A stretch of DNA of 64,000 bases from Candidatus Rokuibacteriota bacterium (GTDB lineage Bacteria > Methylomirabilota > Methylomirabilia > Rokubacteriales > CSP1-6), in contig QHSU01000079.1 in the NCBI GenBank assembly GCA_003220535.1, positions 1 through 64,000 of the forward strand. Direction: 5' to 3'. Below the pieces are notes generated by a model, which made no database searches, was not told the DNA's origin, and was given only the letters and a program-made list of their open reading frames with translations. The position numbers and the translations under genes are program-made. Shown here one piece after another: positions 57,333 to 64,000 of the stretch (positions within the stretch are counted from its first letter, which is position 1; every line of letters begins with the position of its first letter).

Positions 57333-58576
57333 GACGCTCGCGGACGCCGGACCTCGTGGTCGGTCTCGACGTCGGCACCACGAAGGTCTGCGTGGTCATC
57401 GCCGAGCCCGCGCCGCGCGGCACCCTGAACGTCATCGGGGTCGGGACCGCGCCCTCGCGCGGGCTCCGGCGGGGGATCGTCGTCAACATCGACTCGACGG
57501 TCGAGGCGATCAAGACCGCCGTCGGCGAGGCCGAGCAGATGGCGGGGGTCGAGGTCTCGGGCGCCTTCGCCGGCATCGCGGGCGGCCACATCCGCGGCGT
57601 GAACAGCCGCGGTGTCGTGGGGATCACCGGCAAGAACCACGAGGTGAGCGAGGCCGACGTCGAGCGTGTCGTCGAGGCCGCGCGGGCCGTCAATCTGCCC
57701 CAGGACCGCGAGATCATCCATGTCCTGCCGCAGAGCTTCGTCGTCGACGACGGGGACGGCGTCCGCGAGCCCATCGGCATGTCGGGGGTCCGCCTCGAGG
57801 TCGAGGTGCACATCGTGACCGGGACGGTCACCTCCGTCCAGAACGTCATCCGCTCGGTGAACCGCGCGGGCCTGGCCGTCCAGGACATCGTGCTCGAGCC
57901 GCTCGCGTCCGCCGAGGCGGTGCTTTTCGACGACGAGAAAGAGCTCGGCATCGTGGTGATCGACATCGGCGGGGGGACGACCGACGTCGCCCTCCTCCGG
58001 AACGGCGCGGTCTGGCACACGGTGGTGCTGCCGCTCGGCGGCGACCACATCTCCAACGACATCGCGATCGGGCTGCGCACGCCGACGGCCGATGCCGAGG
58101 ACATCAAGAAGCGCTACGGATGCGCGCTGACGGCGCTGGTGCCGGCCGAGGAGACGGTCGACGTGCCGTCCGTCGGCGGCCGCAAGCCGCGGCAGCTCTC
58201 GCGCCAACTCCTCTCGGAGATCATCCAGCCCCGTGTGGAGGAGATGTTCACGCTGGTGGCGCGCGAGCTCGCGCGCGCGGGCTTCCAGGACGCCGCGACG
58301 GCCGGGGTCGTCGTCACCGGCGGCACCTCGATCATGGAGGGCGTCCCCGAGCTCGCCGAGGGCATCTTCGATCAACCCGTGCGCCGCGGTGTACCGATCG
58401 GCGTCGGCGGCCTGGCCGACGTGATCGAGAGCCCGATCTACTCGACCTCCGTCGGCCTGGCACTCTACGGCTCTCGGTCGCGGGCGCCGGGCGAGTCGGG
58501 GGGTGTTGGCGTGGGCAGCACGCCGATGGGCCGTCTGACCCGACTGGTGACTGGATTCCTGGGTGACATCTTCTAG
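57329..58576 (+). CDS. ftsA: cell division protein FtsA
   Basis: 415 aa, an actin-like ATPase. Phosphate-1 motif VVGLDVGTTKVCVVIAE, the SHS2 1C insertion (GVEVSGAFAGIAGGHIRGVNSRG), phosphate-2 VVIDIGGGTTDVALLRNG and adenosine motif VVTGGTSIMEGVPELAEGIF are present. It ends with a C-terminal amphipathic helix (RLTRLVTGFLGDIF) that binds the membrane. It anchors FtsZ filaments to the inner membrane. Confidence 0.97.
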   Translation: MRRSRTPDLVVGLDVGTTKVCVVIAEPAPRGTLNVIGVGTAPSRGLRRGIVVNIDSTVEAIKTAVGEAEQMAGVEVSGAFAGIAGGHIRGVNSRGVVGITGKNHEVSEADVERVVEAARAVNLPQDREIIHVLPQSFVVDDGDGVREPIGMSGVRLEVEVHIVTGTVTSVQNVIRSVNRAGLAVQDIVLEPLASAEAVLFDDEKELGIVVIDIGGGTTDVALLRNGAVWHTVVLPLGGDHISNDIAIGLRTPTADAEDIKKRYGCALTALVPAEETVDVPSVGGRKPRQLSRQLLSEIIQPRVEEMFTLVARELARAGFQDAATAGVVVTGGTSIMEGVPELAEGIFDQPVRRGVPIGVGGLADVIESPIYSTSVGLALYGSRSRAPGESGGVGVGSTPMGRLTRLVTGFLGDIF

Positions 58577-58676
58577 GGCGGGCCGGGACGGGCGACAGCC
58601 GCCCCTGTTCGCCTCGGACGTGGTCCGTTCACGCGGCCGGAGGCGTCCCTCCGGCGAACACTCACAGGAGGAAGCG

Positions 58677-59843
58677 ATGGAGAAGGATCGCGCGCGGCGA
58701 CCGCTCTTCGAGCTCGAGCAGACCACGCAAGCCGCGAAGATCAAGGTGATCGGGCTCGGCGGGGGCGGCGGCAACGCGGTGAGCCGCATGATGGCGGCGC
58801 AGTTCACCGGGGTCGAGTTCATCGTGGCCAACACCGATCTGCAGGCGCTCCACGCCTCGCCGGCCCCGATCAAGCTCCAGCTCGGCACGAAGCTCACGCA
58901 GGGCCTGGGCGCCGGCTCGAATCCGGAGGTCGGGCGCAGCGCCGCGCAGGAAGATCCGGACCAGATCACGCGCCTGCTGAGTGGGTGCGACATGGTCTTC
59001 ATCACGGCCGGGCTCGGCGGCGGCACCGGCACCGGCGCCGCACCGGTCGTCGCGTCGCTCGCGAAGGACCTGGGCATCCTCACCGTCGCCGTGGTAACCA
59101 AGCCCTTCACGTTCGAAGGCAGGAAGCGGATGCTCCAGGCCGAGGCCGGCCTCGAGGCGCTCCGGGCCGTCGTGGACACGCTCATCACGATCCCGAACCA
59201 GCGGCTCCTCTCCGTCGTAGATCGCGGCACCCCGCTGATCGCCGCGTTCCGCGTCGCCGATTCAGTCCTCCAGCAGGCGGTGCAGGGGATCTCGGACCTG
59301 ATCCTCGTACCCGGACTCGTCAACCTCGACTTCGCCGACGTCCGCACGATCATGTCGGGGATGGGGCTGGCGATGATGGGCACGGGCACCGGCAAGGGCG
59401 AGAACCGCGCCCTCGACGCCGCCCAGAAGGCGGTCGCGAGCCCGCTACTGGACGAGACGTCGATCGAGGGCGCGCGTGGCATCCTGATCAACTTCACCGG
59501 TGGCGCCGACCTGTCGATCCACGAGGTCGAGGAGGCGGCGCGGATCGTCCAGGAAGCCGCCCACGAGGAGGCGCACATCATCTTCGGCGCCGTCATCGAT
59601 CCGCAGCTCTCGGACGAGGTCCGCATGACGGTCATCGCGACGGGCTTCGCCGACAAGAAGGAAACGGTCGGCGTCGGCGGCAAGGTCGTCGATCTGCCGC
59701 GCCCCTCGCGCGCCGTCCCGGCGGCGCCGGCGCCCTCGACGCAATGGCGTCGTCGGTACGCCGACCCGCGGGCTGAAGCCGAGGGCGCGATCGGCGATGG
59801 AGACCTCGAGGTCCCGGCTTTTCTCCGGCGTCAGGCGGATTAG
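58677..59843 (+). CDS. ftsZ: cell division GTPase FtsZ
   Basis: 388 aa from ATG 58677 (AGGAGGAA Shine-Dalgarno). GTP-binding tubulin signature GLGGGTGTGAAP around residue 115, N-terminal IKVIGLGGGGGNAVSRM, T7-region NLDFADVRTIMSGMGLAMMGTG and the conserved C-terminal peptide DLEVPAFLRRQAD that binds FtsA. It polymerises into the Z ring. The 100-bp gap after ftsA has a small hairpin (CGGAGG/CCTCCG) but no evident promoter. Confidence 0.97.
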   Translation: MEKDRARRPLFELEQTTQAAKIKVIGLGGGGGNAVSRMMAAQFTGVEFIVANTDLQALHASPAPIKLQLGTKLTQGLGAGSNPEVGRSAAQEDPDQITRLLSGCDMVFITAGLGGGTGTGAAPVVASLAKDLGILTVAVVTKPFTFEGRKRMLQAEAGLEALRAVVDTLITIPNQRLLSVVDRGTPLIAAFRVADSVLQQAVQGISDLILVPGLVNLDFADVRTIMSGMGLAMMGTGTGKGENRALDAAQKAVASPLLDETSIEGARGILINFTGGADLSIHEVEEAARIVQEAAHEEAHIIFGAVIDPQLSDEVRMTVIATGFADKKETVGVGGKVVDLPRPSRAVPAAPAPSTQWRRRYADPRAEAEGAIGDGDLEVPAFLRRQAD

Positions 59844-59846
59844 AGG

Positions 59847-60014
59847 CGCGGGGGAGCGGGCCGGGGGGCGGGGCAAGGGGTCGCTCGACCACGCCGCACG
59901 CGTTCGCTGCTCCGGTGCGGCTGGGCTCCATCTGGGCGCGTGGCGCCCGTCGTCACTGGTCGGGAACGGGTCTCGACGACCCCTTGCCCCGCCCCCCGGC
60001 TCGCTCCCCCCGCG
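59847..60014. repeat. long inverted repeat directly after ftsZ
   Basis: The 37-bp left arm (59847-59883, with GGGGGGCGGGGCAAGGGGTCG) is nearly the exact reverse complement of 59977-60014 (CGACCCCTTGCCCCGCCCCC onward). The two flank a ~93-bp loop and start four bases after the ftsZ stop. As RNA this is a very stable stem that could end ftsZ transcription. It overlaps the first unit of the tandem repeat. Confidence 0.65.
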
Positions 60015-60391
60015 GCTCGCGGGTTCGTCATAGTGAGAAGAGGTACTCTCCGTGGGAGTGGGTCGCTCGACCACGCCGCACGCGTTCGCTGCTCCGGTGC
60101 GGCTGGGCTCCATCTGGGCGCGTGGCGCCCGTCGTCGCTGGTCGGGAACGGGTCTCGACGACCCCTTGCCCCGCCCCCCGGCCCGCTCCCCCGCGGCTCG
60201 CGGGTTCGTCATAGTGAGAAGAGGTACTCTCCGTGGGAGTGGGTCGCTCGACCACGCCGCACGCGTTCGCTGCTCCGGTGCGGCTGGGCTCCATCTGGGC
60301 GCGTGGCGCCCGTCGTCACTGGTCGGGAACGGGTCTCGACGACCCCTTGCCCCGCCCCCCGCGACCCGCGGTTCGTTGATACTGAGAAGCG
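59878..60391. repeat. three tandem ~181-bp repeats between ftsZ and pgeF
   Basis: Units begin at 59878, 60060 and 60241, each starting GGGTCGCTCGACCACGCCGC, with periods of 182 and 181 bp; the third is shorter and diverges in its last ~30 bp. Units are almost identical apart from single-base changes and one C-run length difference. All contain CGACCCCTTGCCCCGCCCCC. Open frames across the region on both strands mirror the repeat and are not credible genes. The 548-bp gap holds nothing else that I recognise. Confidence 0.85.
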
Positions 60392-61162
60392 ATGACCTCT
60401 CGTTTGCTTCCGCACGGGGAGCCGGCGGCGTACTTCACGTTTCCTTCACTTACGGCGGTGGGGTTGCCGCATGTGACGACGACGCGGCACTGCCCGGGGA
60501 TCGTGTCGTTTGCCGAGCCGATCGCACCCGAGGCGCCGCGGGCGCCGTTCCGTCCCGAGGCCGCGGCGGTCCTGGGCTCGGCCGGGCTCGAGTTGGGCCG
60601 GGTGAGCTACGCCCGTCAGGTGCACGGCGCCGACGCGGCGCAGGCGCCGGCGCGCGGGGGGTTCGCGGGCTCGGTCGACCTCCTCGTCACCGGCGAGCGA
60701 CGGGTGCCGCTCGCGATCTTCACCGCGGACTGCCTCGCGATCGTGCTCTACGATCCGACGGCACAGGTCCTCGGCCTCGCCCATGTCGGCTGGCGCGGCA
60801 CGGTCCGTGGCGCGACGCAAGCCGCGGTGCGCGTCGTCGGCGAGCTCGGTGCGCGCGCCGGGGCACTCCGCGTCGCGATCGCGCCGTCGATCGGCCCGTG
60901 CTGCTACGAGGTGGACGAGCCGGTCACGACCGAGTTCGCGAGCGCCTTCGGCGAGCGCTGGACGGCGTGGGCCCGACCCTCGCGGCCCGGCCACGTGATG
61001 CTCGATCTCTGGACGGCCAACGAGACGCTGCTGACCGAGGCCGGGGTGGCGCCGGCGTCGGTCGACAACCCGCGACTCTGCACCGCATGCCATCCGGAGC
61101 TGCTGTACTCGTACCGCAAGGGGAGTCGCGGCCGCCTGGTCACGGTCGCCGCGCTCCCCTGA
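60392..61162 (+). CDS. pgeF: purine nucleoside phosphorylase/adenosine deaminase-type protein YfiH (laccase-domain, PgeF)
   Basis: 256 aa. The multicopper-oxidase-type YfiH signature is visible: VSYARQVHGADA, FTADCLAIVLYDP, GLAHVGWRGTVRGA, IAPSIGPCCYEVDEPV and the C-terminal RLCTACHPELLYSYRK, with the Cys/His zinc ligands. Members edit peptidoglycan precursors wrongly containing Ser (PgeF) and have purine nucleoside activity. The place after ftsZ fits a wall role. The first codons sit directly at the end of the tandem repeat; no Shine-Dalgarno is obvious. Confidence 0.92.
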   Translation: MTSRLLPHGEPAAYFTFPSLTAVGLPHVTTTRHCPGIVSFAEPIAPEAPRAPFRPEAAAVLGSAGLELGRVSYARQVHGADAAQAPARGGFAGSVDLLVTGERRVPLAIFTADCLAIVLYDPTAQVLGLAHVGWRGTVRGATQAAVRVVGELGARAGALRVAIAPSIGPCCYEVDEPVTTEFASAFGERWTAWARPSRPGHVMLDLWTANETLLTEAGVAPASVDNPRLCTACHPELLYSYRKGSRGRLVTVAALP

Positions 61163-61222
61163 CGCCCCCACGCTGACGCTTCACCCACCCCGTTGGCCCT
61201 CCCCCGACACTCGGCCCCCTGC

Positions 61223-61228
61223 TAGAAT
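61223..61228 (+). promoter_or_regulatory. -10-like TAGAAT before yggS
   Basis: TAGAAT ends 12 bases before ATG 61241, so the transcript would have a leader of about six bases. No -35 at normal spacing is seen (TTGGCC at 61193-61198 is too far). Confidence 0.4.
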
Positions 61229-61240
61229 CACCCTGCGGCT

Positions 61241-61924
61241 ATGATCGACATTCGTGCCAACCTCGAGCGAGTACGCGAACGGGTCGCGCGGGCGGCGGAG
61301 CGCGCGGGCCGGCGCGCCGAAGACGTGCTCCTGGTCGGCGTCTCGAAGACGGTGGACGTCGCGCGAATCCGCCAGGCGATCGAGGCCGGCGTGCCGGCGC
61401 TCGGCGAGAACCGGGTGCAGGAGGCCCGCGGCAAGGTCGCCGAGATCGGCCGCCCGGTCCCGTGGCACCTGGTCGGCCACCTGCAGACGAACAAGGTGCG
61501 GGACGCCCTCGAGCTCTTCGACGTGATCCAGTCGCTCGACCGGCTCGAGCTCGCGAAGGAGCTCGACAAGCGCGCGCGGGCACGCGGCCGCACCGTGGAC
61601 ACGCTGGTGGAGGTCAACGTCGGCGGCGAGACGTCCAAGGGGGGCGTGGGCCCGGATGGGCTCGGCGAGCTCCTCGAGGCGGTCGCCGCCTTGCCGGCCG
61701 TGAAGGTCCGCGGCCTCATGGCGATTCCTCCGGAGGCGAAGGAGCCCGACGACTCGCGCGCGTGGTTCCGCGCGCTGCGGAAGCTCGGCGAGCACCACGG
61801 CCTCTCCGAGCTGTCGATGGGGATGAGCGGCGATTTCGAGGTGGCGATCGAGGAGGGCGCGACGGTAGTCCGGGTCGGCACCGCGATCTTTGGACCCCGT
61901 CCACTGCGCCCGGAGGAACGATGA
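61241..61924 (+). CDS. yggS: PLP homeostasis protein YggS/PLPBP
   Basis: 227 aa, a single-domain alanine-racemase-like barrel. The PLP-binding Lys is in VLLVGVSKTVDV; GENRVQEARGKV, WHLVGHLQTNKVR and LSMGMSGDFEVAIEEGATVVRVGTAIFG are family motifs. It binds pyridoxal phosphate and keeps its pool balanced, without enzymatic activity. It commonly sits with proC and yggT near division genes, as here; it overlaps proC by four bases (ATGA). Confidence 0.96.
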   Translation: MIDIRANLERVRERVARAAERAGRRAEDVLLVGVSKTVDVARIRQAIEAGVPALGENRVQEARGKVAEIGRPVPWHLVGHLQTNKVRDALELFDVIQSLDRLELAKELDKRARARGRTVDTLVEVNVGGETSKGGVGPDGLGELLEAVAALPAVKVRGLMAIPPEAKEPDDSRAWFRALRKLGEHHGLSELSMGMSGDFEVAIEEGATVVRVGTAIFGPRPLRPEER

Positions 61925-62745
61925 CGATCAAGGGCCGCAACGTCGGCTTCCTGGGCGCCGGCAACATGGGCGAGGCGCTCATCAAGGGGCTCCTCGGGGC
62001 GAAACTGGTGCCCGCCGAGGCGATCCATGCGACCGACGTGCGCCTCGAGCGGCTCAAGGAGCTCGACCGCCAGTACGGGATCCAGGTCTCGTCGGACAAC
62101 GCCGATCTGGTTCGCCACGCCGACATCGTGATCCTGGCGGTGAAGCCACAGATCATGGAGTCGGTCCTGAAGCAGGTCGCGCCGGTGGTCACCCGCCGCA
62201 AGCTCCTGATCTCGATCGCCGCCGGCGTCTCCACCGCGCAGATCCGCGCCATGCTGCAGAAGGACGCGCGCCTCATCCGGGTGATGCCGAACACGCCGGC
62301 CCTCGTCCTCGCGGGCGTGACGGCCATCGCCAAGGCGGAAGGCCTGGAGGCGGACGATCTCGACGTCGCCCGCGAGATCTTCGGCGCGGTCGGGCGGGTG
62401 GTGGTTCTGGACGAGGAGCTGTTGGACGCGGTGACCGGCCTGTCGGGCTCGGGGCCCGCCTACGTCGCCGTCGTGATCGAGTCGCTGGCCGACGGCGGAG
62501 TTCGGATGGGGCTCGACCGGATCACCGCGATGACCCTCGCGACCCAGACCGTGCTGGGTGCTGCGAAGCTCCTGCTCGAAACCGGCCTGCACCCGGGCGC
62601 GCTCAAGGACATGGTCAGCTCCCCGGGCGGAACCACGATCGCCGGGATCGCCGCGCTCGAGGAGGGCGGCATCCGCACGACCTTCATCAAGGCGGTCGAG
62701 CGGGCGACCCAGCGTTCGCGCGAGCTCGGACGGGGGCCGAAGTAA
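61921..62745 (+). CDS. proC: pyrroline-5-carboxylate reductase
   Basis: 274 aa. NADPH-binding GFLGAGNMGEALIKGLL, VILAVKPQIMESVL, VMPNTPALVLAGVTA and the C-terminal GLSGSGPAYVAVVIESLADGGVRMGL ... MVSSPGGTTIAGIAALE are diagnostic. It catalyses the last step of proline synthesis. Its stop shares a base with the yggT start (TAATG). Confidence 0.97.
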   Translation: MTIKGRNVGFLGAGNMGEALIKGLLGAKLVPAEAIHATDVRLERLKELDRQYGIQVSSDNADLVRHADIVILAVKPQIMESVLKQVAPVVTRRKLLISIAAGVSTAQIRAMLQKDARLIRVMPNTPALVLAGVTAIAKAEGLEADDLDVAREIFGAVGRVVVLDEELLDAVTGLSGSGPAYVAVVIESLADGGVRMGLDRITAMTLATQTVLGAAKLLLETGLHPGALKDMVSSPGGTTIAGIAALEEGGIRTTFIKAVERATQRSRELGRGPK

Positions 62746-63044
62746 TGTTCATCATCGGCTACTTCTTCAGCGCGCTGGCGACCCTCGTCAACCTGGTCAT
62801 CGTCGCCTACATCTGGATCCTGATCGCCCGGGCGATCATCTCGTGGGTGAGCCCGGACCCCTACAACCCGATCGTGCGCTTTCTCTACCGGGTGACCGAG
62901 CCGGTGCTGCGGCCGGTGCGCGAGCGGCTGCCGATGCACCAGATCGGGTTGGACTTCTCGCCCATGATCGTCATTCTCGTGCTTTACTTTCTGAAGGAAT
63001 TCCTGGTCCCGGTGCTGTTCCGGATCGCCACCGAGATCGGGTAG
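62745..63044 (+). CDS. yggT: YggT family membrane protein
   Basis: 99 aa with two hydrophobic segments (ALATLVNLVIVAYIWILIARAIISW and FSPMIVILVLYFLKEFLVPVLF). Between them is the family signature SPDPYNPIVRFLYRVTEPVLRPVRERLP. The single-repeat form is common outside gammaproteobacteria. It has been linked to osmotic or division functions, but the biochemical role is unknown. Translation is probably coupled to proC. Confidence 0.93.
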   Translation: MFIIGYFFSALATLVNLVIVAYIWILIARAIISWVSPDPYNPIVRFLYRVTEPVLRPVRERLPMHQIGLDFSPMIVILVLYFLKEFLVPVLFRIATEIG

Positions 63045-63060
63045 GACGTCGGAGGCCTCG

Positions 63061-63534
63061 ATGCGCATCAGTCCGCTCGATATCCGTCAGCAGCAGTTCA
63101 GCGTGCGGTGGTTTCGAGGGTTCGACATCCACGAGGTGGATGCGTTCCTCGACGACGTCGCCGAGGACTATGAAACGGTGCTCAAGGAGAACGCGCAGCT
63201 CAAGGAGCAGGTCGCGACCTTCGAGGAGCGATCGCGCGGCCTCAGCGAGCGTGAGCGGGCCCTGCAGGACACGCTGGTCACGACCCACCGACTCGGCGAC
63301 GAGATGAAGGCGACCGCGCGGCGCGAGGCGGATCTACAGGTGCGGGAGGCCGAGCTGCGGAGCGAGAAGATCATCGAAGAGGGGCGCGCCGAAGAGGCGC
63401 GGATCCGCAGCGAGATCCAGACACTCCGGCGGGTCCGCCGCCAGCTCATCGAAGACTTCCGCGCGACGCTCGAAAGCTACTACCGGATGATGTCGGCCGA
63501 GTTCGGCGAGGACAAGGACGACGGCAAGGCCTGA
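63061..63534 (+). CDS. divIVA: DivIVA domain protein
   Basis: 157 aa. The N-terminal membrane-curvature motif RISPLDIRQQQFSVRWFRGFDIHEVDAFLDDVAEDYE is followed by a continuous coiled coil (residues about 38-140). In Gram-positives DivIVA marks septa and poles. Here, next to yggT and the dcw cluster, a polar or septal scaffold role is likely. A GGAGG Shine-Dalgarno lies before ATG 63061. Confidence 0.92.
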   Translation: MRISPLDIRQQQFSVRWFRGFDIHEVDAFLDDVAEDYETVLKENAQLKEQVATFEERSRGLSERERALQDTLVTTHRLGDEMKATARREADLQVREAELRSEKIIEEGRAEEARIRSEIQTLRRVRRQLIEDFRATLESYYRMMSAEFGEDKDDGKA

Positions 63535-63556
63535 GAGCACGCTGCTGTCGCTCCGC

Positions 63557-63886
63557 GTGCAACCGCGGGCTTCCCGTGACGAGATCGTCGGCTGGCAGGA
63601 CGCGACGCTCCGGCTGCGCGTCACGGCGCCGCCCGTCGCCGGGGAGGCGAACATGGCCGTCGCCCGCCTGCTGGCCCGGGCGCTCGGCGTCCCGCCATCG
63701 TCGATCAGCGTGGTCCGTGGGCTCCGCGGTCGCGACAAGCTGGTCAGCATCACCGGCCTCGGTGAAGCGGATATCCGGAGCCGGCTCTTGTCTCATACGC
63801 CCCGGGCGGGATCGGGCGTGTCGGAGCCACGCGCTCCTGTTTCAGGCCACACTCGGTCCAAGGCGAGCTCATGGCCGCTCCAATAA
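63557..63886 (+). CDS. DUF167/YggU family protein
   Basis: 109 aa from GTG 63557. The core VQPRASRDEIVGWQDATLRLRVTAPPVAGEANMAVARLLARALGVPPSSISVVRGLRGRDKLVSI is the entire YggU domain. About 30 extra, Ser/Pro/Arg-rich residues follow after ITGLG. The function of the family is unknown. The true start may lie slightly upstream (SLRVQPRAS is usual), but no standard codon is available. It overlaps the mtnA start by 16 bases. Confidence 0.85.
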   Translation: MQPRASRDEIVGWQDATLRLRVTAPPVAGEANMAVARLLARALGVPPSSISVVRGLRGRDKLVSITGLGEADIRSRLLSHTPRAGSGVSEPRAPVSGHTRSKASSWPLQ

Positions 63887-64000
63887 CCATCGCACCCGTG
63901 CGATGGTCCGACGACCGGCTCATCCTCGTCGACCAGACGCTGCTCCCCGAGCGTGAAGTCGAGCGTGGCTACCAGCGCTGGGACGAGGTAGCCGAAGCGA
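63871..64000 (+). CDS. mtnA: methylthioribose-1-phosphate isomerase, N-terminal part (cut by window end)
   Basis: 43 codons are visible: after a short start, PVRWSDDRLILVDQTLLPEREVERGYQRWDEVAEA matches the N-terminus of MtnA (W-x-D..L.LLDQ..LP.E....). MtnA converts methylthioribose-1-phosphate to the ribulose form in methionine salvage. The call rests only on this N-terminal block; the related eIF2B-like isomerases are the alternative. Confidence 0.75.
   Translation, partial: MAAPITIAPVRWSDDRLILVDQTLLPEREVERGYQRWDEVAEA

Noticed and set aside
59445..60212. Repeat-containing 255-aa minus frame and several plus frames over the ftsZ-pgeF gap
   Set aside because: They arise from the tandem 181-bp units plus antisense ftsZ. 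The same peptide pattern recurs in different frames, with no start signals.
59878..60391. CRISPR-like array
   Set aside because: Units are ~181 bp and repeated over their whole length with no unique spacers and no cas genes; it is a tandem duplication.

Overview
This is a 64 kb window of high-GC bacterial DNA. Third codon positions are strongly G/C biased, and genes are packed in short operons with many ATGA/GTGA overlaps. Gram-negative traits include MurE with the DNPR meso-DAP signature, an MlaC homologue, a Spy/CpxP-like periplasmic protein, a BamE-like domain and multiheme cytochrome c. CaiB-type CoA transferases, a fused indolepyruvate ferredoxin oxidoreductase and an oligopeptide ABC system next to an amidase also occur. 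The overall style fits a soil or subsurface lineage such as Candidatus Rokubacteria/Methylomirabilota. That assignment is inference; no rRNA gene is present to confirm it.

Layout. (a) 1-10 kb: signalling and stress genes. A partial FecR protein lies opposite a CHASE2-adenylate cyclase-PilZ protein. dUTPase and a quinone oxidoreductase follow, then a CaiB transferase, a trypsin-like protease-rhodanese-cNMP-binding fusion and a bicupin. A fluoride riboswitch with its promoter and terminator precedes a CPA2 antiporter. (b) 9.7-15.8 kb: Spy-like protein, M1 aminopeptidase, pentaheme cytochrome and gamma-glutamyltransferase. (c) 15.8-23.8 kb: a RiPP-type biosynthetic cluster. It encodes an S26B signal-peptidase-like enzyme, PqqD, a degenerate S26-like/methyltransferase fusion, a secreted beta-propeller protein, a small secreted protein, a 54-aa candidate precursor with two Cys, an HPr-kinase-like protein, a radical SAM/SPASM enzyme and an NTP_transf_5 nucleotidyltransferase. 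This is the best candidate for an undescribed system. (d) 23.8-43.5 kb: mixed metabolism (NYN RNase, SNase, GNAT, IOR, ArfB, an adenine-deaminase-like operon, a peptide ABC transporter with amidase, MlaC). It also holds three paralogous small 'DRR' proteins, a frameshifted pseudogene and a degenerate prepilin. (e) 43.8-59.8 kb: the dcw cluster mraZ-rsmH-ftsL-ftsI-murE-murF-mraY-murD-ftsW-murC-murB-ftsQ-ftsA-ftsZ. It has a clear MraZ operator, and murG and ddl are missing from their usual places. (f) 59.8-64 kb: a tandem ~181-bp repeat, then pgeF-yggS-proC-yggT-divIVA-DUF167-mtnA (cut by the window end).

How parts work together. The dcw genes make and polymerise peptidoglycan precursors and assemble the divisome. 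The downstream yggS-proC-yggT-divIVA block is a common companion of dcw clusters. In the RiPP cluster, PqqD should present the precursor to the radical SAM enzyme, while the kinase, nucleotidyltransferase, methyltransferase and S26-type protease are candidate tailoring or leader-removal enzymes. A cyclase/PilZ protein and a cNMP-binding protease within 5 kb suggest local cyclic-nucleotide signalling. The fluoride switch implies fluoride-induced expression of the antiporter.

Repeats. A ~52-bp dispersed intergenic element appears four or more times. murD has a duplicated 3' tail followed by a 97-bp inverted-repeat element. Several genes have a -10 box only 6-12 nt before the start codon, pointing to leaderless or very short-leader mRNAs.
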